Shown: one piece after another, positions 25,379-33,685 of the stretch
Position numbering within the stretch: the stretch's first letter is position 1
How the letters are laid out: each line of letters opens with the position of its first letter
Assembly: GCA_964521575.1 (NCBI GenBank)
Contig: CAZFSR010000010.1
Coordinates: 20,790-84,789, forward strand
Reading direction: 5' to 3'
Source of the DNA: 79-D21 sp964521575
Lineage (GTDB): Bacteria; Synergistota; Synergistia; Synergistales; 79-D21
DNA length: 64,000 bases
Program-made: the position numbers and the translations under genes
Notes under the pieces: model-generated
Databases searched by the model: none
Seen by the model: only the letters and a program-made list of their open reading frames with translations
What the model was told of the DNA's origin: nothing

Positions 25379-25903
25379 TTGAAGGGAATTCGTCTCCGAA
25401 AAAAGGCCTTTACGCTCGTGGAAATCCTGGTTGTTCTGCTTATCGTCGGGATACTGGCCGGAGCCCTGATGCTCGTCTCCTTCTCGGTGACAGGCAAGGC
25501 AGAAGCAACGCGCATCATCGAAGACATGCGGTCGATGAAGAGTGCGGCCACTCTCTATTTTGCGGATTACGGAACCTGGCCCATCTGGATGAAGAGCGGC
25601 ACAACGATAAGGGATGTCAACGGAAAGGCGACGCCAGAGAAATACACGGAAACCATGCCGCTGGCCCCGGATCACTGGATAGGGGTAGCGGGCGTTTCGG
25701 GAGACAGCGGAAAGGCAACCGTTATCTTCGTCTCGAATTCCGTAAGCATGACGACGTTGCAAAGACTTCAATCGTTAGGCGCAGCCTATCCCCTTTACGG
25801 GATGAAAGTAAATGGACCGCTAGGAGCGATACCGGACAATCCGGAGCCGTTCGACGCGACCGTCCACAATGCGGCTCTCTGGTTTATCAAGAAGCCCGAC
25901 TGA
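25379..25903 (+). CDS. Type IV pilin-like (pseudopilin) protein
   Basis: 174 residues, TTG start 8 nt after AGAGGGG. The short basic leader ends in KKA, then FTLVEILVVLLIVGIL: the N-methylated prepilin signature with phenylalanine +1 and glutamate +5. The residue before the cleavage site is alanine, not the usual glycine. The long N-terminal helix runs on with EATRIIEDMRSMKSAATLYFADYGTWP, as in PulG-type pseudopilins. No other pilus gene is near, so its assembly system must be elsewhere. Confidence 0.85.
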   Translation: MKGIRLRKKAFTLVEILVVLLIVGILAGALMLVSFSVTGKAEATRIIEDMRSMKSAATLYFADYGTWPIWMKSGTTIRDVNGKATPEKYTETMPLAPDHWIGVAGVSGDSGKATVIFVSNSVSMTTLQRLQSLGAAYPLYGMKVNGPLGAIPDNPEPFDATVHNAALWFIKKPD

Positions 25904-25908
25904 CCCCT

Positions 25909-26121
25909 CTAGCGTTTTTCATCGGGTTCCTCGATGAACTCCTCTTCGCTGAGCAGCTGGTCATGTGCCGTGTCGCCAGCCAAGAAGAGGGGACAGGCAT
26001 AGCGGAACGTCCCGTCATCGGGGAATGTCTCAACAAGCACCATCTTCCTGCCGCACCAGCACTTTAAAGTTGTTTCCGGCGCATTGAGTTCCTCTTGGTC
26101 CTTTTCTTCCATCTCTGCCAC
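25909..26121 (-). CDS. Small hypothetical protein with cysteine pair
   Basis: 70 residues, acidic at both ends. The centre holds CWCG and, 19 residues on, YACP, then DTAHDQ, which could bind a metal as an irregular zinc ribbon. I do not recognise the family. It is short but has an ATG close after GGGGGGGG-type purine sequence and lies in its own gap, convergent with the pilin-like gene. Confidence 0.5.
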   Translation of the reverse strand: MAEMEEKDQEELNAPETTLKCWCGRKMVLVETFPDDGTFRYACPLFLAGDTAHDQLLSEEEFIEEPDEKR

Positions 26122-26166
26122 CCCCCCCTATTTTTTATTTTATCACTTCGCTAATTTGGCATCGTG

Positions 26167-26931
26167 TCAGTGAATAATTTGTCCCTCCCACGGATCCAGA
26201 ATCCCCCGCCCCCTCTCACCCCGAAACGCCAGGAACAGCTCGGAAAAATCCGGTTCCTCAAGACGGAAAAGCGTGGTACAGCGGGTTTGCATCTGATCCA
26301 GGGAATGGGCATCTGAATTCCTTATCAGGGAGAACCCCGGTGTACTCCGGCGAAAAGACTCTGCCGTCTCATGAGTGGCCCTGCAGGTCAATTCGAGGGC
26401 ATCGACAGGGTAGTTCGCCGGAATCGGGCCCAGAATCGCCGGGTAGGAGAAGGCCTCCCGGTCGACGTGACTCAGGAAGCAAATCCCCCCCCTAAGCCTG
26501 GCTTCCCTGACGACGGCATCGATCCCGTGCCGGGCTCCCTGGACCAGCAGAACCGCTTCTTCTCCGAGAATCCGGTTTTCGGCATCGATCAGGATTTGAG
26601 GACCGAAAAGATCAGGCCGGTTCAAAACACGCGGGAAGCCTTCCCAAAGCCACTCCTCGAAATCCAGGGCTTCTCCCGGAGTTCGAAAAAGCGCAACGGC
26701 ATGGATATCCTCCGCGCTCTGGATCTCCAACCCCGCCAACACGAGAAGCCCCGTTCCCCTTGCCGCATTTTTCACGGCTTCGGCGTTTCTAGCAGTGTTA
26801 TGGTCAGTCACCGCAAGAATTTCGATACCCAGGTCCAGGGCACGCCTCACGATGTCGGGGGCCCCCATGTCAAGCCCTCCACACGGGGAAAGGACAGTGT
26901 GAAGGTGGAGGTCTGCCCTGACCGGCCGCAC
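26167..26931 (-). CDS. PHP-domain metal-dependent phosphoesterase
   Basis: 254 residues, GTG start. PHP motifs: ADLHLHTVLSPCGGLD (motif I), VTDHNT (motif II), GLEIQSAEDIH (motif III) and SHVD with RNSDAHSL (motif IV). This is the type found next to DRTGG and [FeFe]-hydrogenase genes, not a close histidinol-phosphatase by look. Substrate unknown. Last gene of the five-gene module 26167-29403. The start lies 6 bp after the preceding stop. Confidence 0.85.
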   Translation of the reverse strand: MRPVRADLHLHTVLSPCGGLDMGAPDIVRRALDLGIEILAVTDHNTARNAEAVKNAARGTGLLVLAGLEIQSAEDIHAVALFRTPGEALDFEEWLWEGFPRVLNRPDLFGPQILIDAENRILGEEAVLLVQGARHGIDAVVREARLRGGICFLSHVDREAFSYPAILGPIPANYPVDALELTCRATHETAESFRRSTPGFSLIRNSDAHSLDQMQTRCTTLFRLEEPDFSELFLAFRGERGRGILDPWEGQIIH

Positions 26932-26937
26932 TTCGCC

Positions 26938-27273
26938 CTAGCCTTTCAACCCCAGGTCATGGAGGACACCGCAGAGGTCGAACGGGGACCCTGAAGCCGT
27001 GGCAAGAGCAATGCCCTCTTTGCGGCAACGCTCCAAAAGTTCCGGGTCGGGAGTCCTCCCTGAGGCAAGAATGACCAGGGGAATTTCTTTTAAAACAGCG
27101 ACTGCAGCGATGTTGACATGGGTCTGAAGAGTGACCCAGACTGCCCCTTCGGGCGCTCCTCCCATGACGAAGCTCAACAGGTCCCCGACAACCCCCCTCG
27201 ATACAGGAAGGTCACCTTTGCCGCAGTGATGGACATCCAAACCAAGCGCTTCGAGCAAAGCCGAGACCGTCAT
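26938..27273 (-). CDS. DRTGG-like small domain protein
   Basis: 111 residues. Alternating strands and helices (LLEALGLDVHHCG, GVVGDLLSFVMGG, GAVWVTLQTHVNIAAVAVL, IPLVILASGRTP) resemble the DRTGG domain found in CBS and HPr-kinase related proteins, and the second DRTGG gene of this module. It may bind a nucleotide or act as a regulatory partner, but this is inference. Two bp from the hydrogenase-like gene. Confidence 0.7.
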   Translation of the reverse strand: MTVSALLEALGLDVHHCGKGDLPVSRGVVGDLLSFVMGGAPEGAVWVTLQTHVNIAAVAVLKEIPLVILASGRTPDPELLERCRKEGIALATASGSPFDLCGVLHDLGLKG

Positions 27274-27275
27274 TT

Positions 27276-28583
27276 CTAGTGTTTCCTTTCATGAAAGGCG
27301 TGGGGTAGTTTCCCGCTCAGCGAGGTGATTTCCTCCCCCAGGATCGTGATTCGTTCCCTCAACTTGAAAACGCAGTCCGTCACTTCTCCTTCTCCTCTCA
27401 CCACGTCTTCCGCAAGAGCCCGGCAAGAGGGTCGGCCGCAGGCCCCGCAATCGATGTGCGGCAGTTCCGAGTAAACCGCCTGCATCGTCTTCAATTTTTT
27501 CATTGCCTCGTCAAGGGTGTCGGCCAGGGAAGGGCGTGGTCGTGGCTGGATCGGCTGTTCGAGTGCCCAGACCCCTGTATCGTAAAGGGCGGACAGCTCG
27601 GCGGTTACGCTTTCCGTGACGTTCCATTCGACGGGTTGGTGGGAAAGTCTCAGTTCGGACAGGAAACGGGATTCGGCATTCCCGATTCCTCCGATGCACC
27701 CAAGGTCACAGACCCGGCACTCCACGAAATCGACTCCTTTCAACCTTCCCAGCTCCAAATCGTGCAGTAGATCAATCGTGTTCCGGAGTCCAGAGACGGC
27801 CATGGTCGTAAGGGGTTTTCCCGAGAAGGCCTTGACATGGCGGCTCTCCCCTCCGCGCAGAGCCCAGGCCAGCCAACGGCTTCCAACCGGATCCGTGACG
27901 GTTCCGTCCACTTTCGGGCCTGCGGCAAGGACATCGCGGGCCAGTCGCTTGACCGAAACGACATGATCCATCGTGCTTCTGCCCCTTCCGACGGGACCAC
28001 GGACCAGCATCACCTTTGCGCTGCATGGGGTCACGAGGATCACCCCCTCATTGGAACCACTTTGCCGGCGCCAGAGTAGAGTGCCGGTTTCAAGGGGGTT
28101 TTCCGTTCTGACAAGCCTGTGAAGCAGCTCGGGAAACCGGACCTGGATCAACCGGACAACCGCGGGACAATAGACCGAGATCAGCGGGAGGCTTTCCTTC
28201 GAAGCCTCCTCCACCTGTCTTGCCGTTGCGAAAGCGGCGAGGTCGAATGCCTTGGCGGCCTGGTCGAAAAGATCCCTCATCTCGAGAGAGGCTAGCGCTT
28301 TCCTGACCAGGCCCGGGCTCCAATAATGGGAAAACTGGGCGCAGAAGGTGGGGTCGGCCATGAGCACGACCGGTCCGTGGCTCCGGATGAGATCCCAGTC
28401 GTCCTCGTCAAGGGCAAGCGCCTTTTCCCTGCAGGTTCGCAGGCACTCCCCGCAGTCTATGCAAAGATCAGACAGGATCTTGACCCTTCCGTCGACCACC
28501 CTCAGTGCCTCGGTAGGACAGGACTTTATACAGTTCACGCAGCCTTTGCAGCTGCCTTCCAGAATTTTGATCCCCGTTTCCAT
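27276..28583 (-). CDS. [FeFe]-hydrogenase-like iron-sulfur protein, probably sensory
   Basis: 435 residues. Two N-terminal 4Fe-4S sites (C12-C15-C18-C22 and C41-C44-C47-C51), an [FeFe]-hydrogenase large-subunit domain, and a C-terminal Fe-S domain (C379, C382, C387, C404). H-cluster motif counterparts: L1 VYCP (C139), L2 TPCSAK (C187, K190), L3 CRVCDLGC (C292, C296). All four cluster ligands are present, but the first cysteine of the TSCCP motif, the proton relay, is tyrosine (Y138). With no maturase or electron-transfer subunits beside it, a sensor role is more likely than bulk hydrogen turnover. Confidence 0.88.
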   Translation of the reverse strand: METGIKILEGSCKGCVNCIKSCPTEALRVVDGRVKILSDLCIDCGECLRTCREKALALDEDDWDLIRSHGPVVLMADPTFCAQFSHYWSPGLVRKALASLEMRDLFDQAAKAFDLAAFATARQVEEASKESLPLISVYCPAVVRLIQVRFPELLHRLVRTENPLETGTLLWRRQSGSNEGVILVTPCSAKVMLVRGPVGRGRSTMDHVVSVKRLARDVLAAGPKVDGTVTDPVGSRWLAWALRGGESRHVKAFSGKPLTTMAVSGLRNTIDLLHDLELGRLKGVDFVECRVCDLGCIGGIGNAESRFLSELRLSHQPVEWNVTESVTAELSALYDTGVWALEQPIQPRPRPSLADTLDEAMKKLKTMQAVYSELPHIDCGACGRPSCRALAEDVVRGEGEVTDCVFKLRERITILGEEITSLSGKLPHAFHERKH

Positions 28584-28587
28584 GGCC

Positions 28588-29034
28588 CTACCCCCTGTTT
28601 CCCTCCCCTTGATGGAAGAACACCGTCGCAGTCAGCGTCGTCCCCTCACCGATCCGAGAATCGATCTGCAGGCAATCAGAATTGCGCTTGATGTTCGGCA
28701 ACCCCATTCCGGCCCCAAACCCCATCTCCCTCACTCGATCGGACGCGGTTGAAAACCCTTCCCGCATCGCCAGGTCGAGATCCGGAATTCCCGGTCCCTG
28801 GTCTTTTGCCTCGATCGTCAGTTTTTCGGGTGTGATGGTTGCCCGGAGGATGCCTCCACCCGAATGGATCACGAGGTTCATCTCGGCTTCGTAAGTGATG
28901 ACCGAAGCCCGGCGTGATATCGGGGAAGGCACTCCAAGCATGATCAGCGTTTCCTTGATTTGGTTGGAAGCCTCCCCTGCGGCGAGGAAATCGTCGCCTC
29001 TTACCGTGAACTCGACCTCGTAGTGGCTGTCCAC
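28588..29034 (-). CDS. Anti-sigma-factor-like ATPase (RsbW/SpoIIAB-type HATPase)
   Basis: 148 residues, GTG start 8 nt after GGGAGG. GHKL ATPase fold: VITYEAEMNLVIHSGGG (N-box with the Glu and Asn), AKDQGPGIPDLDLA (G1), GFGAGMGLPNIKR (G2). No dimerisation domain, so a switch kinase acting on serine/threonine of a partner. Found in the same module in other hydrogenase loci. No anti-anti-sigma (STAS) partner is in the window. Confidence 0.88.
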   Translation of the reverse strand: MDSHYEVEFTVRGDDFLAAGEASNQIKETLIMLGVPSPISRRASVITYEAEMNLVIHSGGGILRATITPEKLTIEAKDQGPGIPDLDLAMREGFSTASDRVREMGFGAGMGLPNIKRNSDCLQIDSRIGEGTTLTATVFFHQGEGNRG

Positions 29035-29037
29035 ACG

Positions 29038-29403
29038 CTATGCCTCCCGGGCGGGGATGACACATGGCGACAGACCGGCCTTGTAGAGCAGGCCGCAGGT
29101 TTCGTACATGCTCATCGATGAAACCAGCAGGGGCATCCCGAACTTTTTCGCCATCGCGATGGCTTCTTCCTGGGGCCTTTTCCCCCTGACAAACAGCACC
29201 GCCGGGATATCCATCATCTGAGCCGTGCGGACAATCTGCACGTTAGTCAACCCCGTCAGCAGGAGCGTTCCCGGCCACGCAAAAGCCAATACGTCGCTCA
29301 TCAGGTCCGATGCATAGGCTTTTTCGACTTCCACCGTTTCGAGCAGGTCTTCCCCGTGGAGGACTTCCGCCCCGATACAGGACACGATCTCCTTCAGCTT
29401 CAA
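29038..29403 (-). CDS. DRTGG domain protein
   Basis: 121 residues, TTG start 9 nt after GGGAGG. First gene of the module. It begins MKLKEIVSCIGAEVLHGEDLLE, then AYASDLMSDVLAFAWPGTLLLTGLTN (typical of stand-alone DRTGG proteins), IPAVLFVRGKRPQEEAIAMA and PLLVSSMSMYETCGLLY. Related domains occur in phosphotransacetylase, CBS proteins and HPr kinase; ligand unknown. Confidence 0.85.
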   Translation of the reverse strand: MKLKEIVSCIGAEVLHGEDLLETVEVEKAYASDLMSDVLAFAWPGTLLLTGLTNVQIVRTAQMMDIPAVLFVRGKRPQEEAIAMAKKFGMPLLVSSMSMYETCGLLYKAGLSPCVIPAREA

Positions 29404-29533
29404 GAATCCCGACCTCCCCTATCCTTGTCATCATGGTCGTTACCTGTGATAAAAATAACATATCGGCCAATATCCGTCATGACGCCCCTTGTCGCCTCGG
29501 GGGAAGCCGGCTGAAGAGAGCAGGGTGAAAGCG

Positions 29534-30922
29534 ATGTTTGCTTTCGGAACAGGAGTCTTGATCGTCCTCCTTGCCTTTGTCATCCTCGGGACTCTGTCCG
29601 CGGGTGGAATCCGTTCCGCTTCGGACTACGCTCTCGCGGGCCGGCAGGCCGGACCTCTGGAAGTCAGTGGAATTCTCCTCGGAGCCCTCGTCGGAGGAGC
29701 CAGCACGGTCGGAACCGTAGAGATGGCTTACCGCTGGGGGCTGTCCGCCTGGTGGTTCACACTGGGGGGAGGAATCGGTTGCCTGATCCTCGGGCTCTGG
29801 TTTGCCGGCCCTCTGCGCCGGACCGAACTTTCCACGATCCCCGAGCTTCTCGAAAAGCAATACGGGCGAGGAACCGGCGTGATCGCGCTGGCCGCCTCGA
29901 CACTCGGGACCTTCATCTCGGTTGTGGCCCAGTTTCTTGCGGCCCTGGCCATGCTCCAGGGAATCTGGCCTCTTTCCGAATCAGCCGCCGCGGCCGGTGT
30001 GGCGCTGGCCATTCTGGGATTTATCCTGCTTGGCGGCCTGAAGAGCTACGGTGTTCTAGGGAAGGCCAAGATCGCTTTCCTTTACCTGGTTCTCGTCTGT
30101 TGTGCAGGCGTTTCCGCCTTGAAGGGAGCAACACCGGCTGCACTCTGGGGCTCGTTGCCCTTTCATCCCTGGTTCAACCTTTTCGGCCGCGGTCCTGTCC
30201 TGGACTTGAACGCGGGGCTGTCTCTCATCGTCGGCGTGATGACCACACAGATCTACGTTCAGGCCGTATTCGCCGCTTCCAGCGAACACACGGCCTGTAA
30301 AGGAGCCCTTCTCTCGGCATTATTGATGCCTCCCCTAGGGCTCCTCGCCATCTGGGTCGGCCTGGACATGCGAGTCCGCCAGCCCGGACTGGTCGCTTCA
30401 CAGGTCCTTCCTCGTTTCATCTCGCAAAATTTCCCCCCGCTCCTTGCGGGGTGCCTGTGGAGCGGAATCGCCATTACGATCATCGGAACCGCGGCCGGGC
30501 TATGCCTAGGCATCGCCACCAATTTGGCCCGGGACCTTCCTTTCGTTCTAGGACGGGTCAAACCATCGGACCGAGTGCTTCTTGCGCTCAACCGCACGAC
30601 CCTTGTCGTGCTGGTCTTCGCCGCGGCCCTATTGGCATACCTGGCGCCGGGCTCACTGATTCTTTCCTGGAGCTATCTCAGCATGGGGCTTCGCGGAGCC
30701 GGGACGTTCCTCCCTTTCGCGGCTGCCCTGCTCTGTCCCGGGCGGCTCATGCCACGCTGGGCGTTCCTTTCTTCCCTGTCAGGCCTTGTGATCGCGCTCT
30801 TCTGGCCCATGACCGGACTACCGGGCGATCCTCTGCTTTCCGGGCTTTTCATTTCGGCTTTATGCTGTGCCGTCGGCTGGAAAAAGAAAGGGACGGGCCG
30901 AAATTGGCCGTCCCTCTCGTGA
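29534..30922 (+). CDS. Sodium:solute symporter (SSS family)
   Basis: 462 residues with about 12 hydrophobic segments. SSS features: SASDYALAGRQAGPLEVSG after the first helix, GGASTVGTVEMAYRWG, LSTIPELLEKQYG, and GGLKSYGVLGKAKIAFL. Transports an unknown solute with Na+. The start follows AGGGTG and places the first helix at the N-terminus. Divergent from the DRTGG module. Its last 30 bp also hold the terminator of the opposite-strand gene. Confidence 0.88.
   Translation: MFAFGTGVLIVLLAFVILGTLSAGGIRSASDYALAGRQAGPLEVSGILLGALVGGASTVGTVEMAYRWGLSAWWFTLGGGIGCLILGLWFAGPLRRTELSTIPELLEKQYGRGTGVIALAASTLGTFISVVAQFLAALAMLQGIWPLSESAAAAGVALAILGFILLGGLKSYGVLGKAKIAFLYLVLVCCAGVSALKGATPAALWGSLPFHPWFNLFGRGPVLDLNAGLSLIVGVMTTQIYVQAVFAASSEHTACKGALLSALLMPPLGLLAIWVGLDMRVRQPGLVASQVLPRFISQNFPPLLAGCLWSGIAITIIGTAAGLCLGIATNLARDLPFVLGRVKPSDRVLLALNRTTLVVLVFAAALLAYLAPGSLILSWSYLSMGLRGAGTFLPFAAALLCPGRLMPRWAFLSSLSGLVIALFWPMTGLPGDPLLSGLFISALCCAVGWKKKGTGRNWPSLS
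30879..30914 (-). terminator. Intrinsic terminator inside symporter 3' end
   Basis: Stem GGGACGG (30890-30896) with CCGTCCC (30908-30914). On the minus strand it is followed by TTTCTTTTT. It would end the adenosine-specific kinase transcript within the coding end of the convergent symporter. Confidence 0.65.
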
Positions 30923-30943
30923 ATTGCCGCTTCTCTCGTTATT

Positions 30944-31441
30944 TTAGCGCTTGTACCCGATGATCTTCCGGAGCAGGTTCTTGCGGGCCGTTACATGGTC
31001 TTCTCCCTCAACCCCCCTTGAAGGGAATCCGTCCACGACACCTGCAATCCCGCGTCCCTGCCCTGTTTCGAAAATCAGGACTTCCAACGGGTTTGCCGTT
31101 GCCGCGAAAATCCCGCAAACCTCCTGGACCCGTTTGATTCGATCGAGCACGTTGATCGGGTATCCGTTACGGATCAGGACAACGAAGGCATGTCCCGCCG
31201 AGAGGATCTCCGCATTCCGGACTGCTGCAGCGACAAGATCTTCCGCGTTCCCGTCGCGGCGGATAAGGCAAGGCTCGGAAGCCTCGCAGAAAGCGATCCC
31301 GAACTGGAGGCCCGGCGAGGACGTAACAAGGGCCTCGAACAAGTCCTCAACCGTTTTGATGAAATGGCTCTGCCCCAGTATGATGTTGCACTCCTCCGGT
31401 ATTTCCATTTTGACGACTTCCCATTTCTTGATTTCCGGCAT
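30944..31441 (-). CDS. Adenosine-specific kinase-like protein
   Basis: 165 residues. Matches the compact family named adenosine-specific kinase: ECNIILGQSHFIKTVEDLFEAL, FGIAFCEASEPCLIRRDGN, GHAFVVLIRNGYPINVLDRIK, and ATANPLEVLIFETGQGRGIAGVVDG. The fold was solved from an archaeon; the biological role is poorly known. The start follows GGGGAGGTG. It lies 19 bp after a HAD phosphatase gene, so nucleotide metabolism is a plausible shared theme. Confidence 0.85.
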   Translation of the reverse strand: MPEIKKWEVVKMEIPEECNIILGQSHFIKTVEDLFEALVTSSPGLQFGIAFCEASEPCLIRRDGNAEDLVAAAVRNAEILSAGHAFVVLIRNGYPINVLDRIKRVQEVCGIFAATANPLEVLIFETGQGRGIAGVVDGFPSRGVEGEDHVTARKNLLRKIIGYKR

Positions 31442-31460
31442 TTCGGCACCTCCCCTGGTT

Positions 31461-32327
31461 TCAGGCGGTTAGAGTCCCAAGGTGCAGGGGACGTCCCCTC
31501 CTGTATGTCGATCCCGTCCATTCGTTAAAGGAACCCGTTCCGGAGTTTTCCAGAAAGCGGCAAAGCTCGAGAAAACCCATGCATGACGCCGGAGGCAGGA
31601 CTAGATGGGCAGCGGCGAGAACCTCCTCAGGTGCATCCCGGAAAGTGACCGCCAAATCGGCCTCCCTGAGAAGGTCCAGGTCGTTCAGGTGATCGCCCGC
31701 TGCCACGATCAGGTCGAACTTCAGCCCTGATTCCTGGCAAAAGGCCTTCAACGCTGCGCCTTTCGAAACGCCGGAGGGGAGAATATCCAGGAATCCTTCC
31801 CCTGCAAGGGTTGCTTCGACCTCCGCCCCCATGACGGCCCTGATCCTTTCCCTCAACATCCTGGCCTCGAAGGGATCTCCGTAGTAGATGATCCGGTAGG
31901 GATCATGGGAAAGCCTCGGTACTGTCAGTACAGGCCTGACGCCAACGCCGAGGTTCGTGAAGAATTCCCGGGTGACCGAGTCATCGGGCCTGCAGGTGAC
32001 TTCTTCGTCACCGTAAGCCTGCACAAGAAGCGGAGAGTTCCAGCCGAGCGAAAGGATCTTGTCGGCAACACGGCTCGGGATTCTCCACTCCTTGAAAGGA
32101 GGCTTGCCGGTCCCCTCCTGAATGATCCTGGCTCCATCGTAGACGATTGCGGGCAAATCGGACCCGATCGCCTCGGCAAAGGGTTTTGCCGAGGCCCAAA
32201 TCCTCCCTGTGGCGATCATGAAGTGCCATCCTTCCCCGCGCAGTCTTCCGCAGGCTTCCACGACCGGACTTGGGACGCGGTTTCCCGATGTGAGCGTTCC
32301 GTCGATGTCCGTTACGAGCAGCTTCAT
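31461..32327 (-). CDS. Cof-type HAD-IIB family hydrolase
   Basis: 288 residues. Haloacid-dehalogenase phosphatase: motif I VTDIDGTLTSG (nucleophile and acid aspartates), motif II IATGR, motif III lysine in SGVSKGAAL, motif IV AAGDHLNDLDLL, with a type IIB cap between. Substrate probably a sugar phosphate or similar, unknown. Start at 32327 follows AAGGAG; the longer reading to 32375 adds residues without family support. Confidence 0.9.
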   Translation of the reverse strand: MKLLVTDIDGTLTSGNRVPSPVVEACGRLRGEGWHFMIATGRIWASAKPFAEAIGSDLPAIVYDGARIIQEGTGKPPFKEWRIPSRVADKILSLGWNSPLLVQAYGDEEVTCRPDDSVTREFFTNLGVGVRPVLTVPRLSHDPYRIIYYGDPFEARMLRERIRAVMGAEVEATLAGEGFLDILPSGVSKGAALKAFCQESGLKFDLIVAAGDHLNDLDLLREADLAVTFRDAPEEVLAAAHLVLPPASCMGFLELCRFLENSGTGSFNEWTGSTYRRGRPLHLGTLTA

Positions 32328-32460
32328 TTCTTGCCACTCCTTTCTCCCTAACTCCCATTTTACCAGCCGGGACAATCCGATGAACCCCCCGCCAGACAGG
32401 GTTTATGATAGAATCGAAAAGCGTCGAAAGGCTCCAAAAATTCAATGGAGGTGGTTGGTT

Positions 32461-33615
32461 TTGAGGAAACTGGGTCTGCTGTTGGTCGCTTTTGCGCTCG
32501 CGATCGTGTTCGCCGGTTCGGCTATGGCCGCCAACACGATCAAGGTCGGCTATCTTGCCGCCTTGACAGGCGACTGGGCCGCCTATGGACAGACGGAACT
32601 GAACTCCGCGAAGCTTGCCGTTGACGAAATCAACGCAAAGGGCGGGGTTCTCGGCAAGAAGCTGGAGCTCGTTCCCTACGATTTCCGCACCCGCCCTGAG
32701 GATGCGGTCAACGCCTTCCGGCGAATGGCGGAAAATGACAAGGTCGTTGCGGTCATCGGTGCCAATGGAAGCGGAATCAACATTGCAACGGCACCCCTTT
32801 CCACGAAGTACAAGATTCCCCAGATCGGCACCGTTTCCACGAACCTGAACGTCACGGTTACCCCCGAAGGCAAGCTGAATCCCTACATGTTCCGCATCTG
32901 CTTCACCGACCCCTACCAGGGACAGGTTATCGCCTTCTTTACTGCCAAGAACCTCAAGAAAATGAAGGCTGCCGTCCTTTACGACGTCGGTAGCGACTAT
33001 TCCCAGGGGCTCCGTGATTTCTTCATGCAGTCCTACAAGAAACTTGGCGGAACCATCGTGGCCGACCAGGGCTTCCGCGCCGGAACCGACGTCGACTTCC
33101 GCGCCCAGCTGACCACGATTCGCGACAGCAAGGCCGATGTTCTCGTCCTCCCCAACATGGGCAAGGAAATGGCCCTGATCATGAAACAGGCACGCGAGCT
33201 GGGAATGAAGGACATCGTTTTCATCGGCGGCGACGGTTACGGCGACTTCATGTGGGAGATCGCGGGTCCTTCCATGGAGGGTAGCTACTGGATCAACCAT
33301 GTCGATCCTGCCGACCCTGCCATGAAGCCTTTCTTCGAATCCTACAAGAAGAAGTACAACGACGAGTGCAAGGAGTTCGTCAATGGCGTTCTCGCCTATG
33401 ACTCCGTCTATTGGCTGGCTGACGCGATCAAGCGGGCCGGCAAGGTTGACAGCACTGCCATCCGGGATGCCCTTGAGAAGACGAAGGATGTCAAGCTGCA
33501 CCACGCCGTTATGTCGACTGACCCCAAAACGCACAACCCAATGAACAAAACGGCTGTCGTCCTGATCGCCAAGAACGGCAAGGCGGTTTACTACACGAAG
33601 ATCCAGCCGAAGTAA
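32461..33615 (+). CDS. livJ: Branched-chain amino-acid ABC transporter substrate-binding protein
   Basis: 384 residues, TTG start 9 nt after GGAGG. Signal peptide (RKLGLLLVAFALAIVFAG) with likely cleavage after AMA; no lipobox cysteine. Mature part begins KVGYLAALTGDWAAYG, then the periplasmic type I binding fold with AVIGANGSG and the VLVLPNMGKEMALIM region. Likely binds Leu/Ile/Val or other amino acids. First gene of livJHMGF. A TATGAT at 32404-32409 may be the -10 box, but no clear -35 is seen. Confidence 0.93.
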   Translation: MRKLGLLLVAFALAIVFAGSAMAANTIKVGYLAALTGDWAAYGQTELNSAKLAVDEINAKGGVLGKKLELVPYDFRTRPEDAVNAFRRMAENDKVVAVIGANGSGINIATAPLSTKYKIPQIGTVSTNLNVTVTPEGKLNPYMFRICFTDPYQGQVIAFFTAKNLKKMKAAVLYDVGSDYSQGLRDFFMQSYKKLGGTIVADQGFRAGTDVDFRAQLTTIRDSKADVLVLPNMGKEMALIMKQARELGMKDIVFIGGDGYGDFMWEIAGPSMEGSYWINHVDPADPAMKPFFESYKKKYNDECKEFVNGVLAYDSVYWLADAIKRAGKVDSTAIRDALEKTKDVKLHHAVMSTDPKTHNPMNKTAVVLIAKNGKAVYYTKIQPK

Positions 33616-33639
33616 AAACCGGGAAAAGATACGGTCCGT

Positions 33640-33685
33640 TCGGCAGCGAGGCGGGCGCGGAGATCCGTAACCGCCTCGCTGCCGA
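33640..33685 (+). promoter_or_regulatory. Strong intercistronic hairpin between livJ and livH
   Basis: Perfect 15-bp stem (33640-33654 with 33671-33685) with a 16-nt loop, not followed by a real T-run. It may act as a partial terminator or as a 3' barrier that protects livJ mRNA, giving more binding protein than permease. Confidence 0.75.

Noticed and set aside
26167..26931. PHP gene as the missing histidinol-phosphatase
   Set aside because: It belongs by context and motif order to the DRTGG/hydrogenase module type of PHP protein. Not excluded, but unsupported.
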